Source: an uncultured Collinsella sp. (GTDB taxonomy: Bacteria; Actinomycetota; Coriobacteriia; Coriobacteriales; Coriobacteriaceae). Taken from it: a stretch of DNA of 64,000 bases. Each line of letters opens with the position of its first letter. Positions within the stretch are counted from its first letter, which is position 1. The DNA is taken from positions 1-64,000 of the forward strand of contig UQMW01000006.1 in assembly GCA_900542275.1 (NCBI GenBank), read 5' to 3'. The translations under genes were made by a program, and so were the position numbers. Below the pieces are notes generated by a model. That model searched no databases. It was not told where the DNA came from and saw nothing but the letters and a program-made list of their open reading frames with translations. This document shows positions 54,526 to 63,814 of this stretch, piece by piece.

Positions 54526-55707
54526 CTACAGCTGCTCTGCTGGACGGTCGGGCGAGCTAAAGCCCGAATCAAACGTGACGACGCATGAGACGTTGGGCCG
54601 GCGCTCGTGCACGATGCGCGTGACGAGCTCCAGCAGCTCCTCGTCGGATATGTCAAAGCCGTCGGGGCGCACAAGGTCAAATGACACAAAGCCATCGTGT
54701 TCGTGAAGGTCGTGGATGGAAAGCGCGGGGTCGATCTGCATGACGCCGCGCTTGACCCAGCCGCGCAGGTCGTCGCCGGTGGTGGCGATAGGGTCGCAGT
54801 GCAGCGTGATATCGATGCCCATTTGGCGCTTGATGTCGTGCTCGATGGTGTCCAGGATCTCGTGGTGCTCAAATGCGTCGCCCTCGCCGGGCATCTCCAC
54901 GTGGGCGCTGGCAAACTGACGACCGGGGCCGTAGTCGTGCACCATCAGGTCGTGTGTGCCTAGGACCTGCGGATACGACATGATCTTGTCGCGGATTGCC
55001 TGGACGAGCTTGGGGCCGGGCGCTTGTCCCAGCAACGGGCTGATGGCGTCGCGCACTAGGCCCATGCCGCTGATGCAGATGAAGATGCCCACACTCAGGC
55101 CTGCCCAGCCATCGAGGTCAAAGCCGGTCGTCTGCGAAATAAGTGCCGCCGCCAAGACCGAGCCCGAGGTGATGACGTCGTTTTTGGAGTCCTGTGCTGT
55201 GGCAATGAGTGTTTCGGAATCGATACGGTTGCCCAGCGCGCGGTTGAATGCGGCCATCCAGAATTTGACGAGCATGGACAAGACGAGAGTGGCTAGGGAG
55301 ACCAGCGTGTAGGCGGTGGGGGAGGGCTTGATGATCTTGGTGACCGACTCGAGGATCAGGTTGATGCCGACGGCGCAAACTAGGACGGCGACGAACAGAC
55401 CGGCTAGGTACTCGTAGCGGCCGTGGCCATAGGGGTGGCCTTCGTCTGCCGGGCGGCTGGCAAGGCGGAACCCGAGCAGGCTCACGATGTTGCTCGAGGC
55501 GTCGGAGAGGTTGTTGAAGGCGTCGGCGATGAGCGAGACAGAGCCGGCGAGCAGGCCCGCGATGCCCTTGGCCAGGCACAGAGTGATGTTGAGGCCAATG
55601 CAGATGAGGCTTGCGGCGAAGCCCGCGTTGGTGCGGCAGGAGGTATCGACCGGCTCGCCCTCGCTGCCGGGAACAAGCGTATGTACCAGCCGATTTACAA
55701 ATAGCAT
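54526..55707 (-). CDS. Cation diffusion facilitator (CDF) metal transporter
   Basis: The 393-residue transporter exports divalent metal ions in exchange for protons. It has about six membrane spans, the metal-site pattern ADAFNNLSDASSN in span 2, HPYGHGRYEYL in the loop and DSKNDVITS in span 5, followed by a cytoplasmic C-terminal domain (HEILDTIEHDIKRQ). The second Asp of the span-5 site is present. ATG 55707 has gagga upstream; ATG 55728 is upstream in frame but without a ribosome site. The metal (Zn, Fe or Mn) cannot be told. Confidence 0.85.
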   Translation of the reverse strand: MLFVNRLVHTLVPGSEGEPVDTSCRTNAGFAASLICIGLNITLCLAKGIAGLLAGSVSLIADAFNNLSDASSNIVSLLGFRLASRPADEGHPYGHGRYEYLAGLFVAVLVCAVGINLILESVTKIIKPSPTAYTLVSLATLVLSMLVKFWMAAFNRALGNRIDSETLIATAQDSKNDVITSGSVLAAALISQTTGFDLDGWAGLSVGIFICISGMGLVRDAISPLLGQAPGPKLVQAIRDKIMSYPQVLGTHDLMVHDYGPGRQFASAHVEMPGEGDAFEHHEILDTIEHDIKRQMGIDITLHCDPIATTGDDLRGWVKRGVMQIDPALSIHDLHEHDGFVSFDLVRPDGFDISDEELLELVTRIVHERRPNVSCVVTFDSGFSSPDRPAEQL

Positions 55708-55878
55708 AGCGGTCGTCCTCACAATCATGTTTAAGGGGATAGTGTAGCTCGCGCGGAGGCGCTGTGCACCGATGCTCAGAAAATGCAGCAATGGTCTGCC
55801 TGTGCTAACGAGCGAGCCTTCTCGTCTGCCTGGGTGGTCCATTTTGGGCCACATGGGTATGGGCATGTGCCTGTTTGC

Positions 55879-55897
55879 TCGACATACTTAATGTCGA
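55879..55897. promoter_or_regulatory. Palindrome upstream of the zinc-ribbon gene
   Basis: The arms tcgacat and atgtcga are perfectly complementary with a 5-base spacer, 29 bp before the ATG at 55926, in the space shared with the CDF gene. A candidate operator. Confidence 0.4.
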
Positions 55898-55925
55898 CAG
55901 CCCCTGCGCAAAGGAGGATGTATCC

Positions 55926-57263
55926 ATGGACGAGATGTTTGCCATTAAATGCCAAAACTGCGGCGGCCCTATGTACTCACACCAAGCTAAACGCAGCTTT
56001 GAGTGTGCCTATTGCGGCACGGTCATCCCATGGCAGGCGGACGCCGGAGAGCCCAAGAGCGCTTTGGGCATTCGTCATACGCCGTTGACGGTGGTGGATG
56101 GATTGCTCAAGCTCACGCATGTGTCGCAACTCGAGCGCCCGGAGGACCCGGACTGGTATTTCTTCAATTCGCACTGGCGCAATCAGTCGGTCCTGGAACA
56201 TCTGCTGTGGGAGGATCGCGGCACGGCGCAGGAGTTCCAAGAGGCCACGCATGTGAGCATTCCTTGCCCCTTTTGTGGGGCGTCCTTTGAGGGCGAGTCA
56301 ACGCAGCGTGTGTTTGAGTGCCCGTCCTGCGGCAACAAGATCGGCATTGCCGACCTGCTCAAGCCGGGGACGTTTAGCAAGCGTCTGACCATGGGCGTGG
56401 GTGCGGAGTATGTGCCGGATCAGGGTATTCCCTGCGAAATCTCGCCGCAGCAGGCACGTGCCAACGCGCTGCAGCTGGTGCGCCAGTACCCGGATGCCTT
56501 TGCCGGGCACGACGTGGAAGATGCGATCCAAAACGACATGATGCTCTTCTATTTCCCCATGGCGCTGGCGGACCTGCGCATGATGGCGAGCTTCCCGGGC
56601 AAGGGCCTGAGCAAGGAAACCCTGGTGTACTACGAGGTGCTCGACTGGGCATACCCCAGGGCAAACTACCTGGACGTTCGCCTCATGGGCATTTTGGAGC
56701 CGTGGGACTTTGCCAAGGTCGGTCCGTTCGATCCCGCCATGCAGGAAGGCGACTTCCGCGTCGTCTCCGTCGATGCGTCTACCAAGGACCAGGTGGTCAT
56801 TGATAAGTTGGCGCTTGACGTTGCGGGCAACGACGCTGAGGCTGTACTGGGGCTCAATAAAAAGAGTATCCGCACGTGGGCATGCAAGGCCCGCAAGCAC
56901 AAGGACGGCCTAGTTATGGTGCCGGTGTACTTTGTCGACCGTCCGGCAACGGACGGCCGCGACGGCGAGCAGGTGCGCATTGCCGTAAACGGCCAGACGG
57001 GCCGCGCGGCCGCGGTGGTGTTTAGCGACAAGCGCGAAACGCATATCGTGGCGCCGCTCAGCCCGAGCCTGCATCTGTCCGGGGAGAGCACCGTACATGC
57101 CGCGCCCGTCGAGGTCAAATATGTTAAATCTCCGTTCCTATACCAGATCGTGCGCCGTGGAGGCGGCGAGCAACCGCGCCAGGTGGCAGCGGCAGCCGAG
57201 GGTTCCTACCGAGAGGAAAAGCCCAAACGCAAGGGATTGTTCGCTGCGATATTTGGGAAGTAG
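55926..57263 (+). CDS. Protein with two zinc ribbons, function unknown
   Basis: The 445-residue protein has two CxxC...CxxC zinc ribbons: CQNCGG...CAYCG at the start and CPFCG...CPSCG near residue 120. The remaining 300 residues are not recognised; the C-terminus is basic (KPKRKG) and ends in LFAAIFGK. No membrane span is seen. ATG 55926 has aaaggagg upstream. It lies divergent from a CDF metal transporter, which fits a link to metals, but this is only context. Confidence 0.7.
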   Translation: MDEMFAIKCQNCGGPMYSHQAKRSFECAYCGTVIPWQADAGEPKSALGIRHTPLTVVDGLLKLTHVSQLERPEDPDWYFFNSHWRNQSVLEHLLWEDRGTAQEFQEATHVSIPCPFCGASFEGESTQRVFECPSCGNKIGIADLLKPGTFSKRLTMGVGAEYVPDQGIPCEISPQQARANALQLVRQYPDAFAGHDVEDAIQNDMMLFYFPMALADLRMMASFPGKGLSKETLVYYEVLDWAYPRANYLDVRLMGILEPWDFAKVGPFDPAMQEGDFRVVSVDASTKDQVVIDKLALDVAGNDAEAVLGLNKKSIRTWACKARKHKDGLVMVPVYFVDRPATDGRDGEQVRIAVNGQTGRAAAVVFSDKRETHIVAPLSPSLHLSGESTVHAAPVEVKYVKSPFLYQIVRRGGGEQPRQVAAAAEGSYREEKPKRKGLFAAIFGK

Positions 57264-57658
57264 GGAAGTGCAGCACGGGACGGCTCGCAGGCATGGGGGC
57301 TGCCATCCGGTAGTTTGGCAGGGGGTAGATGTAAATAAACGGTGGACCGGCTGCAAAAGGGCCGCCTCGCTGGGCAAGATCAGGTTGTGCCACGGAACCC
57401 GCTCCTCAGTTAGTCACACTTCGGAAGCGCGGGCAACGCAGGTGCAAGTGTCTTGAGGGCCGGCTGCAACCGGTCCTTTTCTGTGGCAGCCAATGGGCCC
57501 ACATCAGACGAAGGCCGCGTCTTTGCCTGTCAGGTCACGCTCGCCAGCCACGGCTAGAATGTCGTTGCCGGCGTCCATGACCGGTATTGTTTTGTAGCGT
57601 GCATCGCAACCGCGAGTGCGCCTGCGACGGCTGCGGTGGTTTCGGTCGCAACGTGCTG
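57264..57658. other. 395-bp intergenic region
   Basis: No gene is recognised. A weak stem ggccgg/ccggtc at 57458-57475 followed by cttttct could be the terminator of the zinc-ribbon gene. The remainder shows no clear structure. Confidence 0.4.
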
Positions 57659-58708
57659 CTACCCTTGCGTTTCGCCATTGGTCGCTTCGTTGATGGCGCG
57701 GTACTCGGCACTCAGCTCGCGCGCCAGCTCTTCCTTGCTTGGAAGATATGGCAGGTATTTGGCGGCAAACACTTGGTCGTTGTCTTCGGGCAGCGTGTAC
57801 TCGACGATCGAATCGCTTTTGTCCGCGCAGAGCACGATGCCTATGGGCGGATTGTCGCCTTCGTTCATGAGTTCGCGCGTGTAGTAGTTCACATACATTT
57901 GCATCTGGCCCAGGTCCTGATGCGTAAGGTCATCGGTCTTAAGGTCGATGAGCACGAAGCAGCGCATCAGATAGTTGTAAAAAACAAGGTCAATATAGAA
58001 ATGGCGCCCATCAAAGGTGATGCGCTTTTGGCGCGCCTCGAAAGCGAAGCCACGGCCAAGCTCCAGCAGGAACTTCTGAAGATGCGTGATGAGCGCCTGC
58101 TCTAGATCGCTCTCACGAAACGTAGCATCGTCCGAGAAACCTAAAAACTCCAGTACATATGGGTCGCGGATGATATCCTCGGGGCGACGAGCCGGGGCGC
58201 TCTTTTGGATTTCCTGGGTGACGGCCTCTTTGTCCTTGCTGGCAAGAAGGCGCTCGCGGAACATGGTGTTGATCTGGCGCTCGAGCTGACGCGTGCTCCA
58301 ACGAGAATCGGCGCATTCGTTCATGTACCAGGCGCGAGCATCAGGGTCGGGAATGCGCATCAACCTGCGGTAATGAGTCCAGCTCAATTCGCTACGCAGT
58401 GCGTCGCGAATTGGAAACGCAAGAAAGAACTGACGCATATTGCGAAGGTTTGCGATGCCAAAGCCTCTTCCGAAATCCGCGGTAAGCCTTCTGGAGAGGC
58501 CTGCAATCAATGCCTCCCCATATGCTGCGCGCTCCTCTCCGCCCTGCTCGTCAACAATGCTCTTGCCGATCTCCCAATACGCCTCAACCATCGCAAAGTT
58601 AACGGCGGTATAGGCCTTGTCGCGAGCGGCGTTGAGAATTGAGGAGACCTGCTTGTAAAAACCTTCGGGCACGATTGCCGATTCTCCACGGTTTACCAGT
58701 TCGCCCAT
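57659..58708 (-). CDS. YhcG/DUF1016-type PD-(D/E)XK nuclease-domain protein
   Basis: The 349-residue protein has the DUF1016 N-terminal region (YWEIGKSIVDEQ, LSRRLTADFGRGFGIANLRNMRQFFLAFP, LSWTHYRRLMRI) and the C-terminal nuclease part with GRHFYIDLVFYN and VLIDLKTDDLTHQDLGQMQMYVNYY, where Asp and Asp-x-Lys form the PD-(D/E)XK site. Family members occur widely and near mobile or defence genes; no defined role is proven. It is alone here, with no restriction partner adjacent. ATG 58708 is preceded by an in-frame GTG. Confidence 0.85.
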   Translation of the reverse strand: MGELVNRGESAIVPEGFYKQVSSILNAARDKAYTAVNFAMVEAYWEIGKSIVDEQGGEERAAYGEALIAGLSRRLTADFGRGFGIANLRNMRQFFLAFPIRDALRSELSWTHYRRLMRIPDPDARAWYMNECADSRWSTRQLERQINTMFRERLLASKDKEAVTQEIQKSAPARRPEDIIRDPYVLEFLGFSDDATFRESDLEQALITHLQKFLLELGRGFAFEARQKRITFDGRHFYIDLVFYNYLMRCFVLIDLKTDDLTHQDLGQMQMYVNYYTRELMNEGDNPPIGIVLCADKSDSIVEYTLPEDNDQVFAAKYLPYLPSKEELARELSAEYRAINEATNGETQG

Positions 58709-58876
58709 CACTGTCGCCCCACTTTCCTCTTGTGGAATGCATCTTTATCGTATCTAGTTTAAAGCCTCGCGCGGACACGAATTGCTGTGCTGTCTGGCAC
58801 CTTCGCATGGGAGCCTTGCGGTGACTAAAATGTGGCAATAGAGACAGTTTTAGCGAACCCCACGGGAGTGACGCGT

Positions 58877-59146
58877 ATGGACAACAACACGCTGCTATTC
58901 CAGGACAAAGGTTCGGGTAGGCTTAAAGACGTTAAGATCTACCCCAATCGTATCGAGGTGCTCAAGAAGGGTACTTTCGGCGGCAAGCACACCGAGATTG
59001 TCTATCTTAAGGACATCACGGGGGTCAACAGGATCAAGGGCCGCGACGTTTTCCTACGTAACAGGCTGTTGACTGCTTGCGTCTTTAGCCTGAGCAGCCG
59101 CTCCCAAGCTCAGGAGTTCGTGAATGCGCTGAACATGGTGATGTAG
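58877..59146 (+). CDS. Small PH-like domain protein
   Basis: The 89-residue protein reads like a bacterial PH-type domain: VKIYPNRIEVLKKGTFGGKHTEIVYLKDITGVNRIKG, strands ending in a C-terminal helix (SQAQEFVNALNMV). No membrane span. Function unknown. ATG 58877 has gggag 8 bases upstream. Confidence 0.6.
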   Translation: MDNNTLLFQDKGSGRLKDVKIYPNRIEVLKKGTFGGKHTEIVYLKDITGVNRIKGRDVFLRNRLLTACVFSLSSRSQAQEFVNALNMVM

Positions 59147-59170
59147 CCGATAACGGCGTTCGGGCTAAGG

Positions 59171-59209
59171 TAAAAATCGGGGCGCAGAACGGTATTCTGC
59201 GCCCCGATT
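59171..59209 (-). terminator. Terminator of the PI-PLC gene, possibly bidirectional
   Basis: A perfect 15-bp stem (59175-59189 with 59195-59209) is followed on the minus strand by a T run. It sits between the convergent PH-like and PI-PLC genes. Confidence 0.85.
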
Positions 59210-59238
59210 GAGTTGATGCGCCCAAAAGACTGGCTTGC

Positions 59239-61698
59239 CTATTCGTTAACGTCTTCGGTATTGTCGCGGTCACTGGCAAGCATTGCTGCGCCGGCGACCG
59301 TCGTCGCTACGGCGGCGGCAGCGAGCCCGGCGGCAACGCCAGAACCGTCGCCCGTGTTGGCGAGCTTTCCGCCCGAGCTCTTGCCCTGGTCTCTCTTGTT
59401 GCCCTTGCCGTTCTTGTCGGCGCTGTCTGCGTTGGAACCCGTGCCGCTGCCGTTGCCGCCCGCACTGCCCGAGGCCGCTACGGTAAAGCTTGCGGCTCCG
59501 TCGCTGGCGAGCGTGTAGTTCTGCGCCGCGTTGCCCAAGAGACCGTTCACGCGCACCCAGTACGTTCCTGCGGCAAATGTTTCGCCCTCGGCCATTGCCG
59601 TGCCCGGAGCGCCGTCCGCGTCGTGCACAAACTCGAGCTGGGCCGTGCAGGCATCGGTTTCGAGTTTGCCCTCGAGTGATGCCGCAATCTTGGCGCGCAC
59701 GTCTTCGCTGGCCTTAAGGCCTTCGAGTCCCTCAAAATGGGGCGTCAGCGCGCGTGGATCGATATCGATGGGCACAGAGCCCTGCAGCCCCGTAACGGTC
59801 TCGTTGCCCAGGGCGTCGACATCCACGTATTCAATGGCAAACGCATGGCCCGAAGCCGCCACGTTGAGTACGTTGCTGCTGTCGACAAGGCGGAAATGGC
59901 CCTCGCCAACGGTCTTGCCATCCTGGAGCGAGGCATCGCTCAGCGAGTCGCCGTACGTCATGCGCATGCGGGTCGGGAGGTAGTACGAAGCTGTCTGCTT
60001 GTGCGGTGTATCGTAATTGCGTTGGTAGACGCTCCGGGCCAGTGCCGCATCAACAAAGTCGGATACGATGATGCCAATGTGCTTGCGGCAGTCCGCCTTT
60101 GTGCTCTCATTTCCGGTGCTGTTTATATACGAGCTCTTGTACAGATGCTCGTCGACCACGCGCGCCGCGGTATAAGGGTCGTTTTGCGTGCAGCTCGTGT
60201 AGTTGATAAACCAGCAGCGCTCCGTTACCTGCACCGTTGTCCCGTCCTCGGCAGGGATATATACGAGGTTGCGCTCGAGTTCGGTCGCTGCCTTCAGGGC
60301 CATATCGACCCAGTCGATTTTACTGGACCCCGTGCAGCTGTAATGGTCTTGGGCATATACCGTTGTGCTATAGGGCTCTTTGTCGCCCGTATTGCCCGCA
60401 GCCTCAAAGCCTTGCTCGTATTTCACGAGGCACATGGACTTTCCGGAATGCGCCTTGATTTTGACGTCCCATTCGGTGAGGTCGAGGCCCCACGTGTGGC
60501 CGTCTACGCTGTTGCCGGCGAGCCTAAATCGACGCAGCAGGACGATCTTTCCGCGCACCTCGCCCAGCGTGGGGACGTGGCTCGACGTGTAGAACAGATC
60601 GGGGTTATCGGCCATAACCTTGGCGAAGGCCGTCGTTATGCTTTCGTCGGTAGCCTCGTCGTTGCCGCGCGATGCGAGCATGATGAGCGCTTCTGACGGG
60701 TGTTCGTTCAAAAACGTTTTGAAGTACCCGATGACATCGGAGAGATGCAGAAAGTTCCCGTCTTTTTTGCGCAGGTAGAACATCCCATGGTCGATGCCAG
60801 GGTTGTCGCCCTTTCCGAGCCGGATATCAAAATAGCGGATTCCCTCGAGCAACTGCGTTGGTATGTAGTCCTGCTGGCACTTTACAAGCGAGGTTTGGGG
60901 CTCGGTGTCGTTGTCCACACTGCAAGTGCTCGAATCGTGCGTGCCCGGGATGCTCAGCTCGTCGAGGTACTTGTTGCCATCGACGTAGCTCATCCAACAT
61001 GGTCCGTCGACGTAGCTGCTATGCGTGGTCCAGTCGATACTTCTAACCGTGGTATTGATCTTGCCCATGTCGTAACCGACAAGTTCGAGCTCCCACGGAA
61101 TGCTCTCCCTCTTGTGGCAGATCTTGTTGTTGTCTTGGTCTTTGCCGTCCTTTTCTATGGCCAGGTAATTAATGTTTTTTTCCTCGTTTGTGCGGTCTCG
61201 GATGATGTAGGTTCCGTTTAGCTGGCGGTCGAACGCAAAAGAGCGGCTGGGCTTGCCGTCATGCTCGCCACTCCATACGTGGATGACCTTTCCATCTTTG
61301 TCCGAGTCGCCATCGACCGACCAAATGCTGTAGCCCGTCTTCTTGTGCTCTTCGAAATTGAGCAGGGTGCGGATGGCATACCAGTTTGTGCCGTCCGCAT
61401 CGGTCCCTACGTGCTCAAGGATGAGCTTGCTGGACGTGCCGTCATTAAACAGGTGGCAGACGTTGCCGATGACGTTGCCGTCTTCGTTGACGCTCGCGGT
61501 GCGAAAATAGCCCGCGGGGCGAAGGCGAATGACGAACTTGTCGAGGCTGGCCGCTGGTTTGGGCGTATCGTCTGCAAACGCCGCTCGCAGGGGAAGGCCC
61601 AATCCTGCGGTTTCGGGCAGGCTTGCAAGCGGCGACAACGCTGCAAGTCCAAGGCCCAGCGTAAACGCTCGGCGACTGATGGCATGATGTTCGGCCAT
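59239..61698 (-). CDS. Surface-anchored PI-PLC-domain protein with Tat signal and LANTG motif
   Basis: The 819-residue protein has a twin-Arg signal (SRRAF) followed by a hydrophobic stretch, so it is exported, probably by Tat. Residues from about 240 are a PI-specific phospholipase C X-type domain: LSIPGTHDSST with the catalytic His, GIRYFDIRLG, and IDHGMFY with the second His. The C-terminal third is unrecognised, then a Gly/Ser/Lys-rich linker leads to LANTG (779-783), a hydrophobic helix and an acidic tail, a sortase sorting signal with Ala in place of Pro. Such enzymes act on phosphatidylinositol or GPI lipids, which are mostly host lipids. The start has ggaggag upstream. Confidence 0.85.
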   Translation of the reverse strand: MAEHHAISRRAFTLGLGLAALSPLASLPETAGLGLPLRAAFADDTPKPAASLDKFVIRLRPAGYFRTASVNEDGNVIGNVCHLFNDGTSSKLILEHVGTDADGTNWYAIRTLLNFEEHKKTGYSIWSVDGDSDKDGKVIHVWSGEHDGKPSRSFAFDRQLNGTYIIRDRTNEEKNINYLAIEKDGKDQDNNKICHKRESIPWELELVGYDMGKINTTVRSIDWTTHSSYVDGPCWMSYVDGNKYLDELSIPGTHDSSTCSVDNDTEPQTSLVKCQQDYIPTQLLEGIRYFDIRLGKGDNPGIDHGMFYLRKKDGNFLHLSDVIGYFKTFLNEHPSEALIMLASRGNDEATDESITTAFAKVMADNPDLFYTSSHVPTLGEVRGKIVLLRRFRLAGNSVDGHTWGLDLTEWDVKIKAHSGKSMCLVKYEQGFEAAGNTGDKEPYSTTVYAQDHYSCTGSSKIDWVDMALKAATELERNLVYIPAEDGTTVQVTERCWFINYTSCTQNDPYTAARVVDEHLYKSSYINSTGNESTKADCRKHIGIIVSDFVDAALARSVYQRNYDTPHKQTASYYLPTRMRMTYGDSLSDASLQDGKTVGEGHFRLVDSSNVLNVAASGHAFAIEYVDVDALGNETVTGLQGSVPIDIDPRALTPHFEGLEGLKASEDVRAKIAASLEGKLETDACTAQLEFVHDADGAPGTAMAEGETFAAGTYWVRVNGLLGNAAQNYTLASDGAASFTVAASGSAGGNGSGTGSNADSADKNGKGNKRDQGKSSGGKLANTGDGSGVAAGLAAAAVATTVAGAAMLASDRDNTEDVNE

Positions 61699-61896
61699 GA
61701 CTCCTCCATTCGCAGAGTGCGGTTATGCGATAGTTTTGGTCACTATACTGCCCAGATGTTTAAAGATGCTGGTTTAATTGTCTGCGCGGCGCAATAAATC
61801 GGTGGGCGGACGCGTTGGGGCGCTTGCCTATTTGTGCTGCTACCGCGCTGGGGGTGGTTTTGCCGCCCGGCATCTTCGCGTTCGTCGGCTGCCGGC

Positions 61897-61932
61897 ATAA
61901 GAAAGGGAGGGTCGGTTTACCGGCCCTCCCTT
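61897..61932 (-). terminator. Terminator of the first lipoprotein gene
   Basis: The stem aagggaggg/ccctccctt extends inward and is followed on the minus strand by tttctt. Confidence 0.82.
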
Positions 61933-62002
61933 AGTACGAAGCGCTGGGGTACCGTCGCTTGTTTGCGCTGCGCTCGTGTTTCCCGCTGCGCTCGCCAGTC
62001 GC

Positions 62003-62596
62003 TTAGCGCTTGATCTCGATATCCTCGAGCTTGACGTCCATGGCCTCGGTCTTGGCCTTGGCGATATCATCGGCAAATTCCAGGGACTTCATCATGGTCT
62101 CGACGGCGTCCTTGTGCTCCTCGACGTTGTCGATGCGCACGTAAACGCTGCCGCCTTCAACGTCGGTAAAGCACTCGGTCGTTACGCCGCCCGAGTGCGT
62201 AAAGTAAGCACTGCGCCAGGTCTTGCCGTTGTATTTAACGGGGTCGCTCTCGGTCCATCCGGAGTTGGCCTTCCACTTTGCCTCGTAGTCGAACAGTTCG
62301 TCGGCGTTCTTATCGGGGTCGAAGATGGGTATGAAGCGGTCGCTCGCATGCTCGCTCTCGGTGAACTTAAACTGGGCCCTGTCGGCGGTGTCGCCGGCAA
62401 CGTCGGTGATCTCGACGCCCTCGGGAACCTCGACCTTAAACCAAATGAAGTCGGTCCTCATATCCACGGCTGGCTTTTCTGCTCCGCCGCCACCGCCACT
62501 GCCGGTAGCGCCACCGCTGCCACCGCAGCCCACCAGGGCAACTGCGGCAAAGAGACTGATGCAGAGGGTGAGAATCGCAAAGGCCTTCTTTTTCAT
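62003..62596 (-). CDS. Lipoprotein, paralogue 1
   Basis: The 197-residue protein has a classic lipobox signal peptide (LFAAVALVGC) followed by a Gly-rich spacer. The mature part begins TDFIWFKVEVPEGVEI and holds ASDRFIPIF, VKYNGKTW, FTDVEGGSVYVRI. It is not matched to a known family. The gene at 62839 encodes a clear paralogue with the same order of motifs. Both follow the PI-PLC gene on the same strand, each with its own terminator. Function unknown; exposed on the outer face of the membrane. Confidence 0.75.
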   Translation of the reverse strand: MKKKAFAILTLCISLFAAVALVGCGGSGGATGSGGGGGAEKPAVDMRTDFIWFKVEVPEGVEITDVAGDTADRAQFKFTESEHASDRFIPIFDPDKNADELFDYEAKWKANSGWTESDPVKYNGKTWRSAYFTHSGGVTTECFTDVEGGSVYVRIDNVEEHKDAVETMMKSLEFADDIAKAKTEAMDVKLEDIEIKR

Positions 62597-62668
62597 GGTC
62601 GTGTCCTCCTCGATCTGTAACCGCCCATGGATTACCTGTCTTTACTGTACGCGTGGACGGCTCGCTAG

Positions 62669-62687
62669 GGTGGGCCATGTGTCCCAT
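62669..62687. repeat. 19-bp direct repeat, copy 1 (promoter region of lipoprotein 1)
   Basis: ggtgggccatgtgtcccat is identical at 63635-63653, upstream of the paralogous gene. It is an imperfect palindrome and may be a regulatory site. Confidence 0.6.
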
Positions 62688-62732
62688 TCTGAGGGCTGGA
62701 ATTGCGCCGACAAGTGGCAATATGCGCGGGTC

Positions 62733-62768
62733 CAAAAGAGGGGAGGGCCGATGCTGTCGGCCCTCCCC
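62733..62768 (-). terminator. Terminator of the second lipoprotein gene
   Basis: A perfect 12-bp stem ggggagggccga/tcggccctcccc with a 5-base loop is followed on the minus strand by tcttttgg. Confidence 0.85.
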
Positions 62769-62838
62769 GGGGCTGGGTGCCCGTTGCTTTAATGGGGCGC
62801 ATATGCGCAGGTGCGCGTAGGCGCGTGCGGGTGTTCCG

Positions 62839-63438
62839 TTACTTGAGCTCGATGCTCGAAATCTCGACTTCGCGCGCCTCGGAAACTGCCTCTGCCATGT
62901 CATCGGGGAATTCGATGGAGTTGAGGAGCGCCTCGGCTTCTTTCTTGTGCTGGTCGAAGTTCGAGATGAGGACGTAGACGCTTCCCGGCTCAACGTCGGT
63001 AAAAAGCATGGTTGAGACGCCGCTGTTGTCCTCGTACGTTCCGACGAGCCACGTCCTGCCGTTATACTCGACGGACCCGCCATCCTTCCACTGGAACGTA
63101 TCCCCCTTCTTTTCCGCCTGGTCGGCGTGGGATTCCTCAGCTGTCAGCGCTTTTTTCCAAACGGGGATAAAACGATCGGCCGAGGCGTTCTCGTCTTCGG
63201 GGAAGGTGAGCTGGACCCTGTCGGCATTCTTGCCGGCGGAGTCGCTTACGCCGACGCCCTCGGGCATCTCGACCTTAAACCAAATGAAGTCAGTCTTCTT
63301 GGCGACGGGAGCTTTTTCCTTGCTCTCGCTCTTGGAGGCGCTGCCGCCGCCCGATGCGCTCCCGCCGCAGCCGACAAGGGCAAACGCGGCAAAGAGGGCG
63401 ATGCAAAGGGAAAGGATCGATAGGGTCTTTTTCTTCAT
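62839..63438 (-). CDS. Lipoprotein, paralogue 2
   Basis: The 199-residue protein has a lipobox signal (LFAAFALVGC), a Ser/Gly/Lys spacer and then the same core as the neighbour at 62003: TDFIWFKVEMPEGV, ADRFIPVW, VEYNGRTWLVG, FTDVEPGSVYVLI. The two share sequence and upstream repeats, so they arose by tandem duplication. Start ATG 63438 is preceded by ggacgccacc, without a strong ribosome site; the frame stays open to 63510. Confidence 0.75.
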   Translation of the reverse strand: MKKKTLSILSLCIALFAAFALVGCGGSASGGGSASKSESKEKAPVAKKTDFIWFKVEMPEGVGVSDSAGKNADRVQLTFPEDENASADRFIPVWKKALTAEESHADQAEKKGDTFQWKDGGSVEYNGRTWLVGTYEDNSGVSTMLFTDVEPGSVYVLISNFDQHKKEAEALLNSIEFPDDMAEAVSEAREVEISSIELK

Positions 63439-63634
63439 GGTGGCGTCCTCCTTGTCTGCCAGGGACATCATGTGCCGCGGATCGCTGGGGCAGCGGTGAC
63501 GCATGCACATGATGCCTTTGTTTACTGTGCGGTTATTCCTCCATTCGTCGTCCGGTGCCGTGATGAGCTTGCCCCAACATAGGGCTCCTTACCTATATGT
63601 ATGCCCCAGTTGCCGCTGCCCGGAAGTCTCGAAA

Positions 63635-63653
63635 GGTGGGCCATGTGTCCCAT
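63635..63653. repeat. 19-bp direct repeat, copy 2 (promoter region of lipoprotein 2)
   Basis: Identical to 62669-62687. It lies 197 bp before the second lipoprotein start, within a 376-bp space that shows no other gene. Confidence 0.6.
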
Positions 63654-63660
63654 GCTTGCG

Positions 63661-63689
63661 TTGACATGGCCTATCGTTCGTCATAGAAA
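63661..63689 (+). promoter_or_regulatory. Promoter of the cyclodeaminase gene
   Basis: TTGACA (63661-63666) and TAGAAA (63684-63689) are separated by exactly 17 bases, facing the gene at 63815. The resulting leader would be about 120 bases. Confidence 0.65.
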
Positions 63690-63814
63690 TCCGCGATGGC
63701 CAGTTGCGCTGACGCTTATGTACTTATGGGCTAGACTAAGCACCATTATGTGTTTGACGCGGTTGGTCGGCGGTTGCCACCCGACCGATGTATACGACTT
63801 GAGGGTGCATGCGC

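Noticed and set aside
57264..57658. Intergenic space checked for tRNA, SRP RNA or cobalamin riboswitch
   Set aside because: No cloverleaf, no SRP GNAR loop context and no conserved riboswitch core were found.
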